A stretch of DNA of 64,000 bases from Pisaster brevispinus (Eukaryota > Echinodermata > Asteroidea > Forcipulatida > Asteriidae): contig JAMKCF010000008.1 of the NCBI GenBank assembly GCA_023634235.1, positions 2,919,001 to 2,983,000 on the forward strand, in the 5' to 3' direction. Shown here piece after piece: positions 48,211 through 61,565 of this stretch (position 1 is the first letter of the stretch; each line of letters begins with the position of its first letter). Below the pieces are notes generated by a model. That model did not search any database. It saw nothing but the letters and a program-made list of their open reading frames with translations, and was not told the DNA's origin. The position numbers and the translations under genes are program-made.

Positions 48211-51200
48211 AATTCAGTGGGGGAAAAAATCAACAAACACGTCTCACCATTTAACTGTATGATGCATTCTTGGGGTAGAAAATGTAACACCAGGTAGAAA
48301 ACACAAAGTCGATATATCGTTGAAGGCCGTTTTCTATCAAATATTTACAGACATGACTGCTTGTGAATTCCCATCGACGCTCTTGCATTTTTTTTTCCGG
48401 TAACATGAAAGTCTCGGTTTTATTTGTTCTTGGAACAGCGTGGGAATCGATTACTGGCCCGTTCAAAGTCACGTAAACACACCAGGAAGATCTGTTATCA
48501 TTTGAATTGTGAATGGAAGCTGAACGGTTGTACAAAAAATCGATTTAAGGTCGACTCGGAAAGAAACTCGAGGCTGGATTCAATTTGAATGTTGCAAACA
48601 AAATATTCCCAGCTGCGAATCAAACATTTTCAATGATATCACAAAGTCATCTGATATAATACGGACAGCTAGAGACTTCAAGTCGAAAATCATCGCATAA
48701 CAACATCGAGAAAGGACCTACCTGTGATAAAATGAACACACATCCAAAAAGAGAACACTCTACTACCACTCGCGACTAAATTAACAATTTATATGTTTTG
48801 TTTTACTTTCAATAATAAAACAAATTTTAATACAAGCAAACAAAAATGCCATCAACCAACCGTGAAAGAAAAAAATAAATTACCACATGACACCATTTTG
48901 TTTTAAATAAACCATTCTCTTAACGATCTATTGCGGAACATGCTTTTTGTTAATAGCACTACTTTGATCAACTTAAAGTACATGTAAATAGTATAGGAAG
49001 CTCGAACAGGAAGTCAACCATTTTCTTCTTCCTTTGTATTTCTCCCGCCATCTTGTTTGTCATTTCCCACCGATTTTGCTCAATATTATAGTAAGTTCAC
49101 CATGTACCAACACACCTTGGCGCAATATTTAGCCACATTTGTGTCTTCAAGCCATACTCACGTATGAATAAATATGTTTAATTCTATTTTCACACCAAAT
49201 TTGCAATTGATCAACGATCGGTAACGACCAATATTAACTGTAACACTGTGACGTCATTTGATGATTTACAAAGTTTGTTGACCTCAAAGATCTGCGTCAC
49301 TTCTGATGAATCGGAGATACCAATGTTTAACAATTCTTTTCAAAAAATGGCTGAACGGCGAATAATGTGTGGTGCTAAACTGAAGCACGATTTGGTTACA
49401 CTATAATGACGTTTTTTTAAAACATTTTGTTCGCCGTACTTTTCAAATTCGGATTGATTTTAGAGCTTGAAGACTAACTCCTAGTAGAATAACCCAAGTT
49501 AATTTTTTTTTAAATGTTCCGGGGGAACACAAAATCATCACATATATCCACATGAATGTTGTTTGCTTGCGGGAAATCCAAAAACATTGGAATCATAAAT
49601 CAATCCAGATCATTACGGCAACTTAAAAATGACTTCCGATGAGTGGAATAACATTTCCCCCATCCTCTTCTGCAATAAAAAGAAGAAGAAAAAAAAAAAA
49701 TCTTCCCTCACTAAAGTCTGCAGTGAATCACCAACAAATTATTCAACTATTCTCAGTCTTACGGATAAAAAATAGTTTTGGCAAGTGCGGTGTTTTTGCT
49801 CACACACTAATTTAATAACTACATCAAATCTCCTACAATTACCACAAAGTACATGCTGCGCGCGCATTAGAGCATTCTCCCTCCATCGTTAGGAATATTT
49901 TACAATTAAATATCATCCAGAGATCCTCCGCAGAGAGACAGGCACCTTATTTACATAATGCTTGCAATTTTTCTGCATAGTACCCAGACTTCCCATCCAA
50001 ACAAAAAGGATACAGACCAACAATTACATAATAACACAGACGCAGTTTGTGACCTTGGTCAGAATTTAGAACCAAAGAATTATTAATTAGAAAAACAAAC
50101 AAACAAACACCCCCACAAACAAACAAACACCCCATCCCTCCCAAGTCTGAATTGCACACTACCTTACATCATCAATCACAAAATATAAAATTGTCTTTCT
50201 ACATTACAATTAAAAATCATGACCACTTAAAAACTCCACCAACAAGATCGTGCGCGATATTTTCTTTTCGCCAGAGTCGGATTATTCATCCTTCCACTTT
50301 CTGAATCTTTAAGTGAGGGTTGTAAAAACTATCTGTAAGCTTGTGTTAAAATATAATTAAAATATAAGGCAGTCTTATAAGTTATAACATTAAAAAAATA
50401 CCTTCTTTGTTTAAACAAGAGTGGCAAATTGTGACGAGGCAATGTGATTTGTGAACATCCAATGTGGGCAATAATAAGACCACCCCCTCCCCCTATTAAA
50501 ACAGTTGGCGAAAACTGTCGATATTTGATTTCTACTTTAAATTACATGTTTAGGTTCGTTTCTTTTTTTCGAAAACCAAACAACAAAAACTCTTCTCTGC
50601 TTAAATTCCTTAAAAAGACTCTCGGTGTGGGTGTTTAAAAACACAAACTTGAACTTTTAAATTTCAAGAAAAATTGTCGAGCAAAGGTCAAACGCACCTA
50701 CACAAATATAAAAAATTGGGTACTAAAGGAGAAGCCTTTCTTCGTAAAACTGTCTTCCGCAAAACATCTCTTCCCTATTACCGAATGAAAGAGAGAGAAG
50801 AAGAAAAAACCCCAATAAAAATAACACCAACTAATTACTTCTGTACGACGTGGGTTGAGGCCATAAGCAATTTTCACACTTCAAGCAACCATTTAGTCAT
50901 GGTAAAGAAGCATTTTACAAAGAGCGGGAAGAAACGCTAACGATTTTGGCCTGGTAACCTACTTCTAGCTCCACAGAGCCACTGGAGTGTGTTGATGATT
51001 GCTTTGAATAAATAAATGAACTTGCCGCGCAGCCAATTTCTATAGCAACTCAAAATATTTGAGGTGTTTTCAAAACCGCGTCTCTCTAGCCCATCAGGCT
51101 TTTGTGGAGTTCGCCATTTTTGTTGGCCTCCATAGGAAGCCCAGTTTCACAAACACAATCGCAGTAAATGTGACAAAATAACTGAACGATCAGACTCTCT

Positions 51201-54200
51201 GCCAACAACTTGATATCGAGGTTCACTGACAGAATACTCCGACCGTTCCGACGGTACTTTCTTTTTAAAATTCCTGCTCCAGAGTAAAATAAATATTTTG
51301 GCAGTAAAAATGTCTCACTCCGTAACCCTCTATCGCGTATATTCTAGCGACTACTGCATGCTGCACAGCCAGTAGTGACTTGAAAAAAATACACGAAAAC
51401 TAGCCCCGGCTCTAAACCGAAATAAATTTGTCAAATTTCTATGGTTGAAGTTTAACCACCACACAAATATTTACCTAGCTTTTACGGATATACCAAATGA
51501 ATTACATTATGATGGCGGACAAGAAGTGTATGGGGTTTTGATTGTCAAAATTTATGAAGTCTCCTGGAAGATTTCCCACGTGAATGTTCAATAAATTTGA
51601 TTTTCTCACGGGCAGATGATTTCTGGGTCAATTTGGCGGCTTAACATGTTCCATATTTGCAACAAAAATAGCCCAAATCCGAAAGACACTAATTTGGGGG
51701 GAATCTTCTGGTTAAAGAGCAAGCGTGAACAAAAATGTATGAACTTGTTCTTAGGGGGGAAAACAGATGGGGATGTTTTTGTTCTTCTTTGGAGAGGGGA
51801 TTGAAATCGGAACACAAGCTAGTGTTTGCCGCTGACGGTACCAAAGGCATGTTTTAGACTGTGTGCCACGTGTCCTGTTCCCTTCTTAGAAGATACACTA
51901 TAAAAGGGGGTGTCCAAAGGGGACCAGTCTGCTTTTCGAAATGAGCCTCGGGTTGGTACTCGTAAACCTATGTACAACAAAATCAAAATGGCTGCCAAAA
52001 GGTGAAAAACCTACAACAGTATGTTGAACTGTCAAGTCACGTATTATTAATTTGTGTTACATTATTTAAGTATTGATAGAGCTATAGGCCAGTGACACAT
52101 TATTGCAGAAAGCGCATCGCATTTTAACCGGATCGCAAATGTTGTTGACAAACATTATAAGCTTTGACAACAACAAACAAACAAAAAATAATAGGTGTAT
52201 TAGTTATTGTCACACTCGCTCCTGTTTTAGTCCAACCCGTAATTAACTTATAAATAAGTCCCGAAATGGTTGCTAAAAATGATAAAATTTGTTTCTTAGT
52301 TCACCACACTCGATTAAAGTGAACAATTTTAGATTATGTTCTAACCCTTTAACATTCATCAAATCTGAACTGTGTACATTCGATCTACCCGATATTGCCG
52401 ACAGTGCAAAAACATACATTTGCAAACAAATACATCAGTTGTCTGCTTGTGTATAAGATGTCTGAATACGTTTCGGCGGGAAAACGATAGCCGTTGGGAA
52501 GGGGGGGGGGGGTGAATAAAGTTATTGATTAGCCATCTCAACCCACATCCCATAGAGGTAGAATATAATACGTCTGATACCTAACCCCCACAGTCTGAAA
52601 CCTACAACCTATCCCTTAGAAGACCACGCTCCATTGACGTCATCAAAACCGATGAGGTACAAAGAGATGCGAGGGGTGCCATTCAGATGGCGATGTAACT
52701 TTATCGGGACGGTTTTGTGTGGTGTGTTTTTTTGTATGTCTACTTTCTCTTTTCGTTCTTTGGATGATAGGGTTAAGAGAAAAACCCGGCGTGTAAACAG
52801 CCTCTACAGAATTGGAAACATTGTTGCAGTTTATCTAGTTGTTTGTTAAGCTTAGATTGAATGGGTAAGCCTTTAAAAAAAAAGTACAGTCAATGAAATT
52901 GTGACACCATTGATCTAGGGGGTACTGTGATCAAGCTATGTCATTCTTGGATTCAGATTGCGTTTAAAAAAGAAAGCACTGGCCGATTTATGGATAGTCG
53001 TCAAGTTTCATCAATTTCAAATGTTTTTTTGGATGAAATAAACTTCGCAGATTCACGAAACATAGCAATAGTAGGTATTTGTATGTATACAAAGTACCCG
53101 GCGTTGCATTTCGATTAGACGGGGGGCTTTGGAAAGTTTCTCCAAAAATCAAAAAAGGAAGCAAATGCTAGATTTTGAAAGTAAATCACAGAAATAACCC
53201 CTCTCCACAAACGAGTACAAAGAACATATGGGCCAAAATATTACAACAATAAGTAGTAAAGATAATGAAACTAACATCAAAACTTGCAGTTTTCTTGTAG
53301 ATAAAACAACATTCTACAACAACCGCATTGTGACCTAACAATGTCATTACTTTAAGTTTGTTTCCTTGGGGATATTACATTTCTATGGAAACCATTTTGC
53401 GGGCATGATATTTGGCTCTCGAAAAAAAAAAGGTAGGAAAATTGATTGAGTACAAAAGCTGACCTACATGAACTAATGGATTAGGCTTATATAGACTTGT
53501 CAGGCTTTTCACAACAATTGTGATTAATTTTGTTTCTGAGACCCACCACTGTACAGGAGTAACAAATAAAAGTAAGAAGAATGCCATGCCTACTTTTCTG
53601 ACCATATTTTCATTTGAGTACATTAACGAACTACAAAGAAACCATGAAAGTAAATGCAATCATGATTTAAAGGAGAGAAGGGGGAAAACGGTTCAAATTA
53701 ATAACTATTGTATAAAAAAAAACCTGGTTTTGCCGAGTTCCAAAGCAGACTTTCAGTAAAATGTGTCAATTCTTGAAGAAATAGATTATTATTTCATGCT
53801 GTTGACAGAACTGAGAAAGGAAAAAAACACCTTCATCATTGACCTTGTTTGAGACGCATTTAAAAGCTGCACTTTCCTGAAGCAAGATTTACACTGGTGT
53901 TTTGTTTGTGTTTTGGGTTTTTTTCCCCCTCCAAATGTCACTTGTGCATAATATCTAAATAGTAAAAAAATACTAATAACAAATTGTGAACTGCCCCCAA
54001 AATTTTCACTTAATGAGAAAGCGACTATTTTCTGCAGAGATTGCTAGATATATTTACAAGTATAAAAGTCTAAATTGTGAAAGAGTGAACCGTTTAATTT
54101 TCTGCAAATATATTGGGATCCCAAAACAAAAGAATAAAGGGGTTGGGTTTGTTGAAATATTAATAGATTGATTAATGCTAATCTACATTCATCAGAATGG

Positions 54201-54482
54201 GCAAATTTACACTAAAACACCTTTAAAACTGATAATAATTAGCCAGTAATCACACACTATAATAAAAAATAATAATAATAATAAAAAAGTGCCAACAGCG
54301 GTGACATTTCTCTTTAAAATCATAAAGCCTTAAAAATATTTCTTTTAATATGATTTTTTCAGACGATGCCACTAAACAGCAAAATTTCTATACAGAACCA
54401 TATTCCACAAGACATAAATATTATTAGCGTTAAAATGTATTTAAAAAATATTTTGCACTTTTTTTTTTTGCGTTTTCTTGCT

Positions 54483-54488
54483 TTTATT
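54483..54488 (-). terminator. Possible poly(A) signal of the formin gene
   Basis: AATAAA on the minus strand is the first canonical hexamer I found downstream of the stop at 55279, about 790 bases away. A single hexamer in AT-rich DNA is weak evidence. Confidence 0.3.
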
Positions 54489-55278
54489 CTTTTTTGCATA
54501 TATCGTAAAAAGGCACGAGCCTCCACCTCCAAGATGATTTCAATCTGTGATTTCACTTTCAGTTTGATAGTCAGGCAACTTGTTGACAACTCTCTCCTCT
54601 CTGTGCACACATTGTCAGGATACTGGACTTACATAAAGAAAAACACGCATCCTCGAGGGCAGGCTTGACGAACCAGAAGACCGGAATGGTTGTGGCCAAT
54701 AAATCAATGATCACTGGTTCCCGTAAGTCTCTTTGCTCTAAGGACGAGTTACAAGTAATAAATCTCATCTTTTTTACTTCCCCCCTTTTGTGATCGCAGC
54801 AAATTTTTTTATACCGATCAATAAAATGTGGAATTTGATGTCAACGATGGTACACCCCCATCTCCATCTTAACGTCTGAGATCTGTTTAAAGAGTACCAT
54901 ACTCAGAGTGCCATTTCAACTTTAGCAGCCCCTTCACCAGGTATCACAGCCACTTACAGGTCGTCCCGATCAGGAACCACTGATACCTTCATCGGGGGAA
55001 AGTACAGTTCACTCAGGATAACAGTATACCCCAATCGAGATAACAATTCACCCCAGCTAGGATAGTTTCTGGATGGCGATGAACCTGTTTTGCCCAAGTC
55101 AGCCTGCCGATGCGTGGCCAAAGGCAAGTTTTTTTGTTCTCTCTCCCTCAGATGCAACTGCCTGAAATGCCACCCCTAAGCTGACCTCACTTCAAGGAGA
55201 AACACCACTGTACGAGCCACCATCGTCAACCCAAAAAGAGTGTCTTCCAAGATTGCCTTGGAATTTGTTTTGTCTGAA

Positions 55279-55373
55279 TCAAACCTGAACGCCAGCCTTG
55301 CATGCCGGATGTAGGCCCAAGGCTCGGCTCTCTGCTTCGGTAAGACCGGTGCCTCCCTTAAGAGTTCGTCGAA
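55279..55373 (-). CDS. FHOD: FHOD last exon: DAD core and stop
   Basis: The acceptor is TTGGTTTACAG. The two-base entry completes a Leu codon, then RRTLKGGTGLTEAESRALGL and HPACKAGVQV, stop TGA. Compared with vertebrate FHOD as I recall it, the spacing between RRTLK and ALGL is two residues longer, and the C-terminal Val is kept. Confidence 0.88.
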
Positions 55374-57423
55374 CTGTAAACCAATTTAAAACAAGAAATA
55401 AACACAAGTTACAACTGACACATAGAGATAGAACCCACGACAAAAATGAGCTTGAACTATGGGCTTGGAACATTCATTTACAAAACCAATCGATTTTGGG
55501 ACCATTTCTGGCATACCACTTTTGCTTCAGCACAAGATTTAAAAACCTCTCTTCGTTGTTTTCACTGCCAATAATGCTCACTACTCAGAAAAATATACTC
55601 AGCATTTTCAGGCACAAAGTGTAGTCTTCACACAAGGCAGTTCCAATCAATACTTTTTCATGGCATCCAGTGCAAGACCTTTACATTAAATCACCCGTCT
55701 GGTTACAATTTCACAGAAGTTATCAAACACAAAGGTAGCTAGACAGAAACAAAATGTAGCTTAGCAAAATTCTCGTGTAACCAGGTAAACCTTGAGCACT
55801 GGGGTTGAAATGTAACATGATAAAAGGGAGGGGGGTGGGGGGTCACTCACGTGATTTGCGGTTCGTCCGACCTCGCTTCCTCTCCCGGGGCGTGTTTCTC
55901 GTCTTTGTATTCTTAGCCGTGTTGACGAGTATCTGAAGCATCTCGTCTGTTTGCTCGTCGCCGACGTCCTCCATGTTGGCCGTACTTGCACTGTGACCTG
56001 AAGATGGAAAAGCATCCAAGATTACCATCGAAATTCAAGACAAAAAAAGCACTTTAGTCTGACCTAGGGTAGGCACTATCAGGAGTTGACCTTAACACTT
56101 GCGTGGAGCAAAAGCTACACTTGAAAAAAGGTTGAACACTTCCACTTGACCTTAGCACGTGGTAGTATTACAACTTAAGTGAAAGCTTCCCACGCAGGGA
56201 GCGTTGCTTGTTTTGCTTTTCAACTTGCAGTACTGCGTCAACCCCGCACAGAGCAAAATTCTGTAATCGTACAATTTTGAAATGGTTCATTGTGTGTAAT
56301 CTCCATGAATATTTAGCAAAGTTCAAACAGTACCAAATCCAAATTGGCAGACGTGGGGTTAAGGTTTCCGCAAATAACTAAAAATGGAAATGCAGGCTTG
56401 CAATTATAGATTGTCCAGAAATGACTGGAGTGCCAGGCGAACCAAGACTTTATTCTGTGTTTTTTCATTATTCAGTAGCACAGCTGGAAAACCTACAATG
56501 AGGAAATCAGCTGCTCAGCTGACCAAGGTTGCTCGCCTGGTACTGATATGATTTCAAAACAGACCAGTGTGTGTGTGCTGTCAAAGCAGAAGTCTACATG
56601 CTAATTTGCATGAATATTTAACAGACACTTCCAAATCTTAAAGGTACAATACCGGACTGGTAGAGCTGACTAAATAGTCGCAGACTGTGTCCCTTTGACT
56701 TTGGTTGTGACAACCGAAATCAGCTGTTGGGTTTTGTTTTTGTTTTTCAGATACAGGTTTCTCGAATATGACTTTATTTCAAATGAAAATATTTCACAGA
56801 ATAAATGGTTCTAGTATGAGCTTCATAATCAGTAAGCTTTCAGACAGAAATTAAACAACAATTTTAAAAAAAAATCCTTACCAGTCCTGTATAATACCTT
56901 TAAGTAATACCACCACAAGGGACCACTACCAAATCTTATTACAGTATTTAACTTCTGTGCGGTCAAATAATACCAAACATCATCTTAAACTATCGACGAC
57001 GTTTGAATGAGCCGTCATGGGACCCAAGAAAGGGATAATTGTAAAACAGACTTAAATCCTGGAGGTGTGATTCAGATCATGTTAGGTGACAGAGGTGGAA
57101 CACATTGCAATTATCTCAGCATCATGCCAGCGTTCTGATCACAACCAGGCTCTGGGGCTGACTTTAATGACAAACATGATACCATTAACGCTTCAGAAAT
57201 TATGCTGGGGTTTTTACATACGGGGAGGTGGGGGGGGGGGGTGCTGTGTTAACAAGTGAACCTCAATCCTTGCGTTAAACGGTTCTGGTGAATTCTCATG
57301 CAGTTTCTTAATATCATTTTGGTATTTAGTTTTGTTTATTTATTGGCCCCAGGAAAGGACATTTTGTTTCATTACATGCAATAAAACTGAGAGATTGATA
57401 CAAATATACAATCAGGCACAGTA

Positions 57424-57454
<31 letters not shown>

Positions 57455-59485
57455 TAGCCAGGGAACTTTGTAAGAGTTGGCAGGCAAAAGTGAAAGTAGT
57501 CCCTGTCGTGGTTTAAACACTTGGCACCATTTTGAAAGCACCGGGGAATCATCAAATAGGCACAACATCTGTTACAGAAGGCGGTGCTTTTGGGAACAGC
57601 GAGGATCCCGAGAAAGACCCTGGAGATCGAATCCTACGGGATGTAAGAGTTACCCAAGTAGGCCCCTCAAAGTGCCCTACAGTATTATTTTATCCCCGTT
57701 GATATGTCCTTAAAGCATGCATTAACTCCTTAGTAGAATGCAGCACCGGTAACAACATGGCCACACAGGTTGCTAACCATTCACATTAATAACCTGGGCC
57801 CAATTTCATAGAGCTGCTTAAGCAGAAAATATTGCTTAACAATTTTCTGCTAAGCAGAAATGAGCAGGATGCCAGTCATAAATTGTACTTAAGGTATGCT
57901 GGTTTGGCTGGTAACCTTATTCTGGTAAGCATAATTTTGTTGTGCTTAGCTACTTTTTGTGCTTAAGCAGCTCTATGAAATTGGGCCCTGGAATTAAACC
58001 CATTTACTCCTGGGTGATGACAGAAACACTTGAGCACAAGTGTCACGACTGGAATGTGAACCAACACTCCTGTGACTGAGCCACGAGAACTTGAGCTCAA
58101 CGCGCAAGACTGCTTGGCCACAACACGCCAGTTTTTTTTCCTGTGCACTTTTTGGCATATTTTGATTCAAAAGCAATTTTTGCCAACGTGACTTGCTGAA
58201 GAAAATGGCTGATTTCTCTTCAATTTGTAATGCATTACTACTACAGCTTCTTCCCATACATCATCACAACGCACAGAAGTCACTCTACTTTTTTTTTGCA
58301 GACACAAAACAATAATTTGATAAAATTTGACAGAAATTAGAGTTAAAATGGGTCACAATTAAAGAAACCCACATGGTTCAAAAGCACAAAAGCCTGACTT
58401 CATTGGACTAACACAGGACATCCTTGAATGGCCAAATTTTGAAAAGATGACAGAAATATGTCATTTTGTTAGGGTAAGATTCCTTTCAACAAATCTGCAC
58501 GTCTGAACATAGCCTCTATCTTAAATTTCTGCTTGATGTTTCCCGAGTAATTCTTTGTGTTTAATCAAGCCATTAGTAAATACTAAAAAATTAAATACTA
58601 AAAAATTTGTTTAATTTTATTTATGTAGCTGCTTTGATATTCAACTTTTAAAAAAAACATAAATAAAGTTATGCTGTGAAAAAGTTTGTACTTTCTTTAC
58701 CAAAGCTTTTTTTTATGAACTGTAATACAAACCCTTTGGGACTAACGTATAAACAAATATGTATTAAACTTTTTTTTTTACAAATACGACAGAAGTGATA
58801 ATTTTTGTTAACAAACTCAAAGGCTGGGTGTCATTCAGGGAAAAAAATGAGTAACTTGTGGTGAAGAAAACAGCAAGCAGTATTAATAAAAACAGGAGGG
58901 TTAGAATTGGAACAAAGGAGGAATTCAATGTAACAAATCTTGCTCATCAGTCAAATTATAAACTTCTTTAAAACTGATTACGTCAATGTCACAAAACCAT
59001 TTAGCTGTAAGGTTTACAGTAGAACATTACATTCATCTTTGTGCAAATTACAACTCCATTATTGTTACCCTCATTACTAGAACAAACTAGAATCCACATG
59101 AAATCAAACAAAAGGTTATTCCTAACATCCTGGGTAAAAAAAAACCAAAATGCAAGAATGGGTTTTCTGCCAAGTTTAGATTGATTATCCAATTAAACTC
59201 TCTAAACTAGCTCCCTTAAAAAAGAATGAATCAACCCGATGCTGAGTGGGTGATTTCAGGCAGGTCAGTCCATTCTTAATTCATGCAGTGTTCCTCTATC
59301 GAAAAACACTACGACCACAGCAAACGCCATGCTAGCCTTTGTCACTCTGATACCTGCGTCTGTGTCGTCGTTATCGTATGGGGATTCGGTTCCGGGGTTA
59401 TCGCTACTGTTCGCAACCTCCGAGTCTACCTCCAATCCGCCCTGGCGAGCTAACGAGGAAGGAACAATTGGTTGACACTTCATTC
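55279..59485 (-). CDS. FHOD: FHOD-type formin, C-terminal exons
   Basis: Three minus-strand exons, 59485-59354, 55997-55851 and 55373-55279 (TGA at 55281-55279), join in matching phases (1, 1) to give the last 123 or so residues of a formin. The first is acidic and Ser-rich (GGLEVDSEVANSSDNPG, SPYDNDDTDAG). The second holds DEMLQILVNTAKN and a basic run RERKRGRTNRKS. The third starts LRRTLKGG and ends ALGLHPACKAGVQV. The RERKR...NRKSLRRTLK...ALGL order is characteristic of FHOD1/FHOD3, where it forms the diaphanous autoregulatory domain that binds the N-terminal region and is released by ROCK phosphorylation. FHOD formins organise actin stress fibres and sarcomeres. The FH2 domain itself was not found and must lie in exons further upstream or beyond the right edge. 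Confidence 0.88.
55851..55997 (-). CDS. FHOD: FHOD penultimate exon: basic autoregulatory region
   Basis: The acceptor is CCATCTTCAG and the donor TCAC|GTGAGT. The 147 bp encode HSASTANMEDVGDEQTDEML, then QILVNTAKN and RNTPRERKRGRTNRKS. The Ser of RKS ends this exon's last full codon, and the LRRT of the next exon follows, so the two residues matching ROCK target sites of FHOD1 straddle the intron. Confidence 0.88.
55998..59353 (-). other. FHOD intron, about 3.4 kb
   Basis: No further exon was recognised. It carries a full-length hairpin MITE (57796-57988), an AAT/ATA run at 57430-57454 and a G-run at 57231-57241. GGCCCCAGGAAAGGACA near 57344 precedes possible repeat sequence that I could not match inside the window. 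Confidence 0.5.
57796..57988. repeat. GGGCCCAATTTCAT hairpin MITE, reference copy (193 bp)
   Basis: Perfect 29-bp terminal inverted repeats run GGGCCCAATTTCATAGAG through CTGCTTAAGCA, mirrored at the right end. Inner TGCTTA/TAAGCA motifs make the whole element fold on itself. No open frame, so it would depend on a transposase elsewhere. It is inside a formin intron. This copy is the best preserved of the family in the window. Confidence 0.9.
59354..59485 (-). CDS. FHOD: FHOD exon: acidic linker before the DAD
   Basis: The acceptor is CTTGATTCAG and the donor GCAG|GTATCA. It enters and leaves in phase 1. It encodes 43 full codons including SSLARQGGLEVDSEVAN and SPYDNDDTDA. Low-complexity acidic linkers are usual between FH2 and the C-terminal regulatory part. 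Support comes from the phases and splice sites rather than from conservation. Confidence 0.7.
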
Positions 59486-59564
59486 CTGAATCAAGTATTA
59501 CTTTGTGAATGGTTTCAATTGTCTACAAGTTTGGGTTAAATTTTTCAATTAGTATTATATATAT

Positions 59565-59701
59565 GCCAAGTAATAAACTGACTAGGTAAATTTCAAATAA
59601 TGTGGGGTTTGTACAAAGATAAATTGACTAGAGTGGGATTTGAACCAACGACCTAGAGATTAACATGCTATTCTCTACCAACTGAGCTATCTAACTAGCC
59701 C
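59565..59701 (-). repeat. tRNA-derived SINE, copy 2
   Basis: The head 59701-59632 has an A-box-like TAGCTCAGTTGGTAGAG and a B-box GGTTCAAATCC, resembling tRNA-Lys in layout. The body AGTCAATTTATCTTTG, AAACCCCACATTATTTG and CCTAGTCAGTTTATTACTTGG matches copy 1. It lies in an intron or upstream flank of the formin exon at 59485. Confidence 0.8.
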
Positions 59702-61174
59702 TAATGATGGCGGTTTCCCTATTAGTCAATATCTTTGTTCGGGGATGCCAGTCAGAAGCCATACAACCTCTAACTGCCGTGTAGCCAGGGATCACACCCA
59801 AGTTTACGATACAACCTGGGAAGCTGCATTATTATATATGCCAGTAACTTTTTCCGCAGCTAGCCAGCGTGACCAGTTGGCTGTTCAGTTCACCAGTCTA
59901 CCAGCTTCTTCACTGGTCTACATTTTACCTTTACTAGATTGGGAATTTGGGAAATTGAAAGCACATTATGAGCAATCCGTGCGCGCAGTGATTTATACAG
60001 CTTGGTGAAGCAATGAACTAGCCCACCAAACCACTTGGACAGAATTCCTCAGGTGTTTTGACTGGTTTCAGACCACTGTTTAAGGAAAACACTGTTGCTG
60101 TGAATGACTTTAAGAGTGTTTTTACACGATGAAACATAACTGTACCAATATATGAACTTGAAGTTAGATTGCTAACAACCGTTTGCATTCTTTCCAAATA
60201 ATAAACATATCAATAAAAAAATAAATACAAAAATTAATAAAAAATAGCCCCGAACTTTAAAACACTGACAACTAGTTAAAATTATACCTTTTAAATTAAT
60301 GTAAAGAAACTTCACTATTGGGGGAAATAGTATGGCCCCTCATTCGCTTAATGAGAATCAGTAGCCCTAATTATTACTGCACACTAGGGACAAGACAAAA
60401 ACGGCTTTAGCACGACTGTGCTGAATTAAGTTAATTGAGACTCACACATGTTTAATTTTCAGCCCACTTAAGCCTTACATTTTAAGTTGTATTGATGGTC
60501 ATGTGGAAAAACTTTTATCGACCGAACAAAAACTGGATTAGATCATTTTCAACCAACTATAAAAAAAAAACCAGGACAACAGCCCAACAATTAAACAAAC
60601 TATAAACAGATGATTACATCTTGCTCAGCACCTTGTGAAATACGCACAAATGGGTCAACCACTTGCAATCTGGGTCTCCATCCAAGTATATCAAAAATGA
60701 TCCGTCTAGATCACCTAGGGGGACGTCGTAATTTTCTCCCGACAAGGCCATTTCCAGAAAAACATTTCTTGCTTGAACTATTCTTGGGTGCTATCCCTTT
60801 CATTCCCATGGGAACGCCGATCTGTCACAAACATTTCATACCTCAAATTCCTATTAGTCACTGGAACATTTCACAACAATTTTTTTTTCTTCTCCTTGCA
60901 ACAAAAGAGTCTTCGCTGAGTGGTGTTTGAAAAGTGAGTGACACAAATAAAGCCATTAGCGAGTTGAATTTCAGTAATGCCCGATAAAAATGAGTTGGTT
61001 GGCCACATGTGAATGCCTGATTTTGAATGAGCCATTTGGGAGTTAAATTTGAATAATATCTGGCACACTGACTTGCTTGGTTACTATCATAATGGTCAAT
61101 TTGAATTACTCAGACGAAAAAGATTGTTGTTACATTGCATGGTTCAGGGGAAAGCATTAGCACACCAACCACCA

Positions 61175-61316
61175 GGGGCATTTGTATAGCTCTGCTTTAG
61201 CACAAAACCTAGCTAAGCATCTAAACATCGTCTGTGACTAGTTTCCAGCTCATTTCTGCCGAGAAGAAAGTTGTTAAGTGACATTTTCTGCTTGAGCAGC
61301 TCTAGGAAATTGGACC
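61175..61316. repeat. GGGCCC-type hairpin MITE, diverged copy
   Basis: It starts GGGGCATTTGTATAGCTC, has TGTGACTAGTTTCCAGC inside and ends GAGCAGCTCTAGGAAATTGG, all variants of the 57796 element. Shorter by about 50 bases. Confidence 0.65.
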
Positions 61317-61525
61317 AGCCATCCTCATCCCAAGTTTTTTTTGTTTGTTTCAATGTTAATTTTAACAATTCATTTGTATAGCATAAAAAATAAAAATGTA
61401 TTCATAACAAAATTGCTATGGGTATTGTTTTTTCCAAGAATTTTGTATATGTGTAATTTAAAAAGAAGGATTTGACTTCATAGAAAAATGTAGTCTGCAT
61501 TTGAGCTGCTTCTTCTTTGCAATAC

Positions 61526-61565
61526 CTGTAAAACTGGAGGTCAAGTCTCCTTCTCGAGTCTTCAA
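61526..61565 (-). CDS. Possible small FHOD exon
   Basis: A minus-strand 40-bp interval LKTREGDLTSSFT ends at a good donor, TACAG|GTATTG, in phase 1, which is the phase needed by the exon at 59485. A pyrimidine stretch TTTCTCTCC precedes it, but the acceptor AAAAAG is poor and the start could differ. Charged composition suits a post-FH2 linker. This is a guess from phase and donor. Confidence 0.25.

Larger units (their letters stand above)
47000..54480. other. Intergenic interval downstream of the formin
   Basis: Apart from two adjoining dispersed repeats (48005, 48121) I recognise nothing coding. AAAC-type simple sequence lies at 50093-50129, a G-run at 52499-52513 and AAT repeats at 54262-54282. 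Confidence 0.45.
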
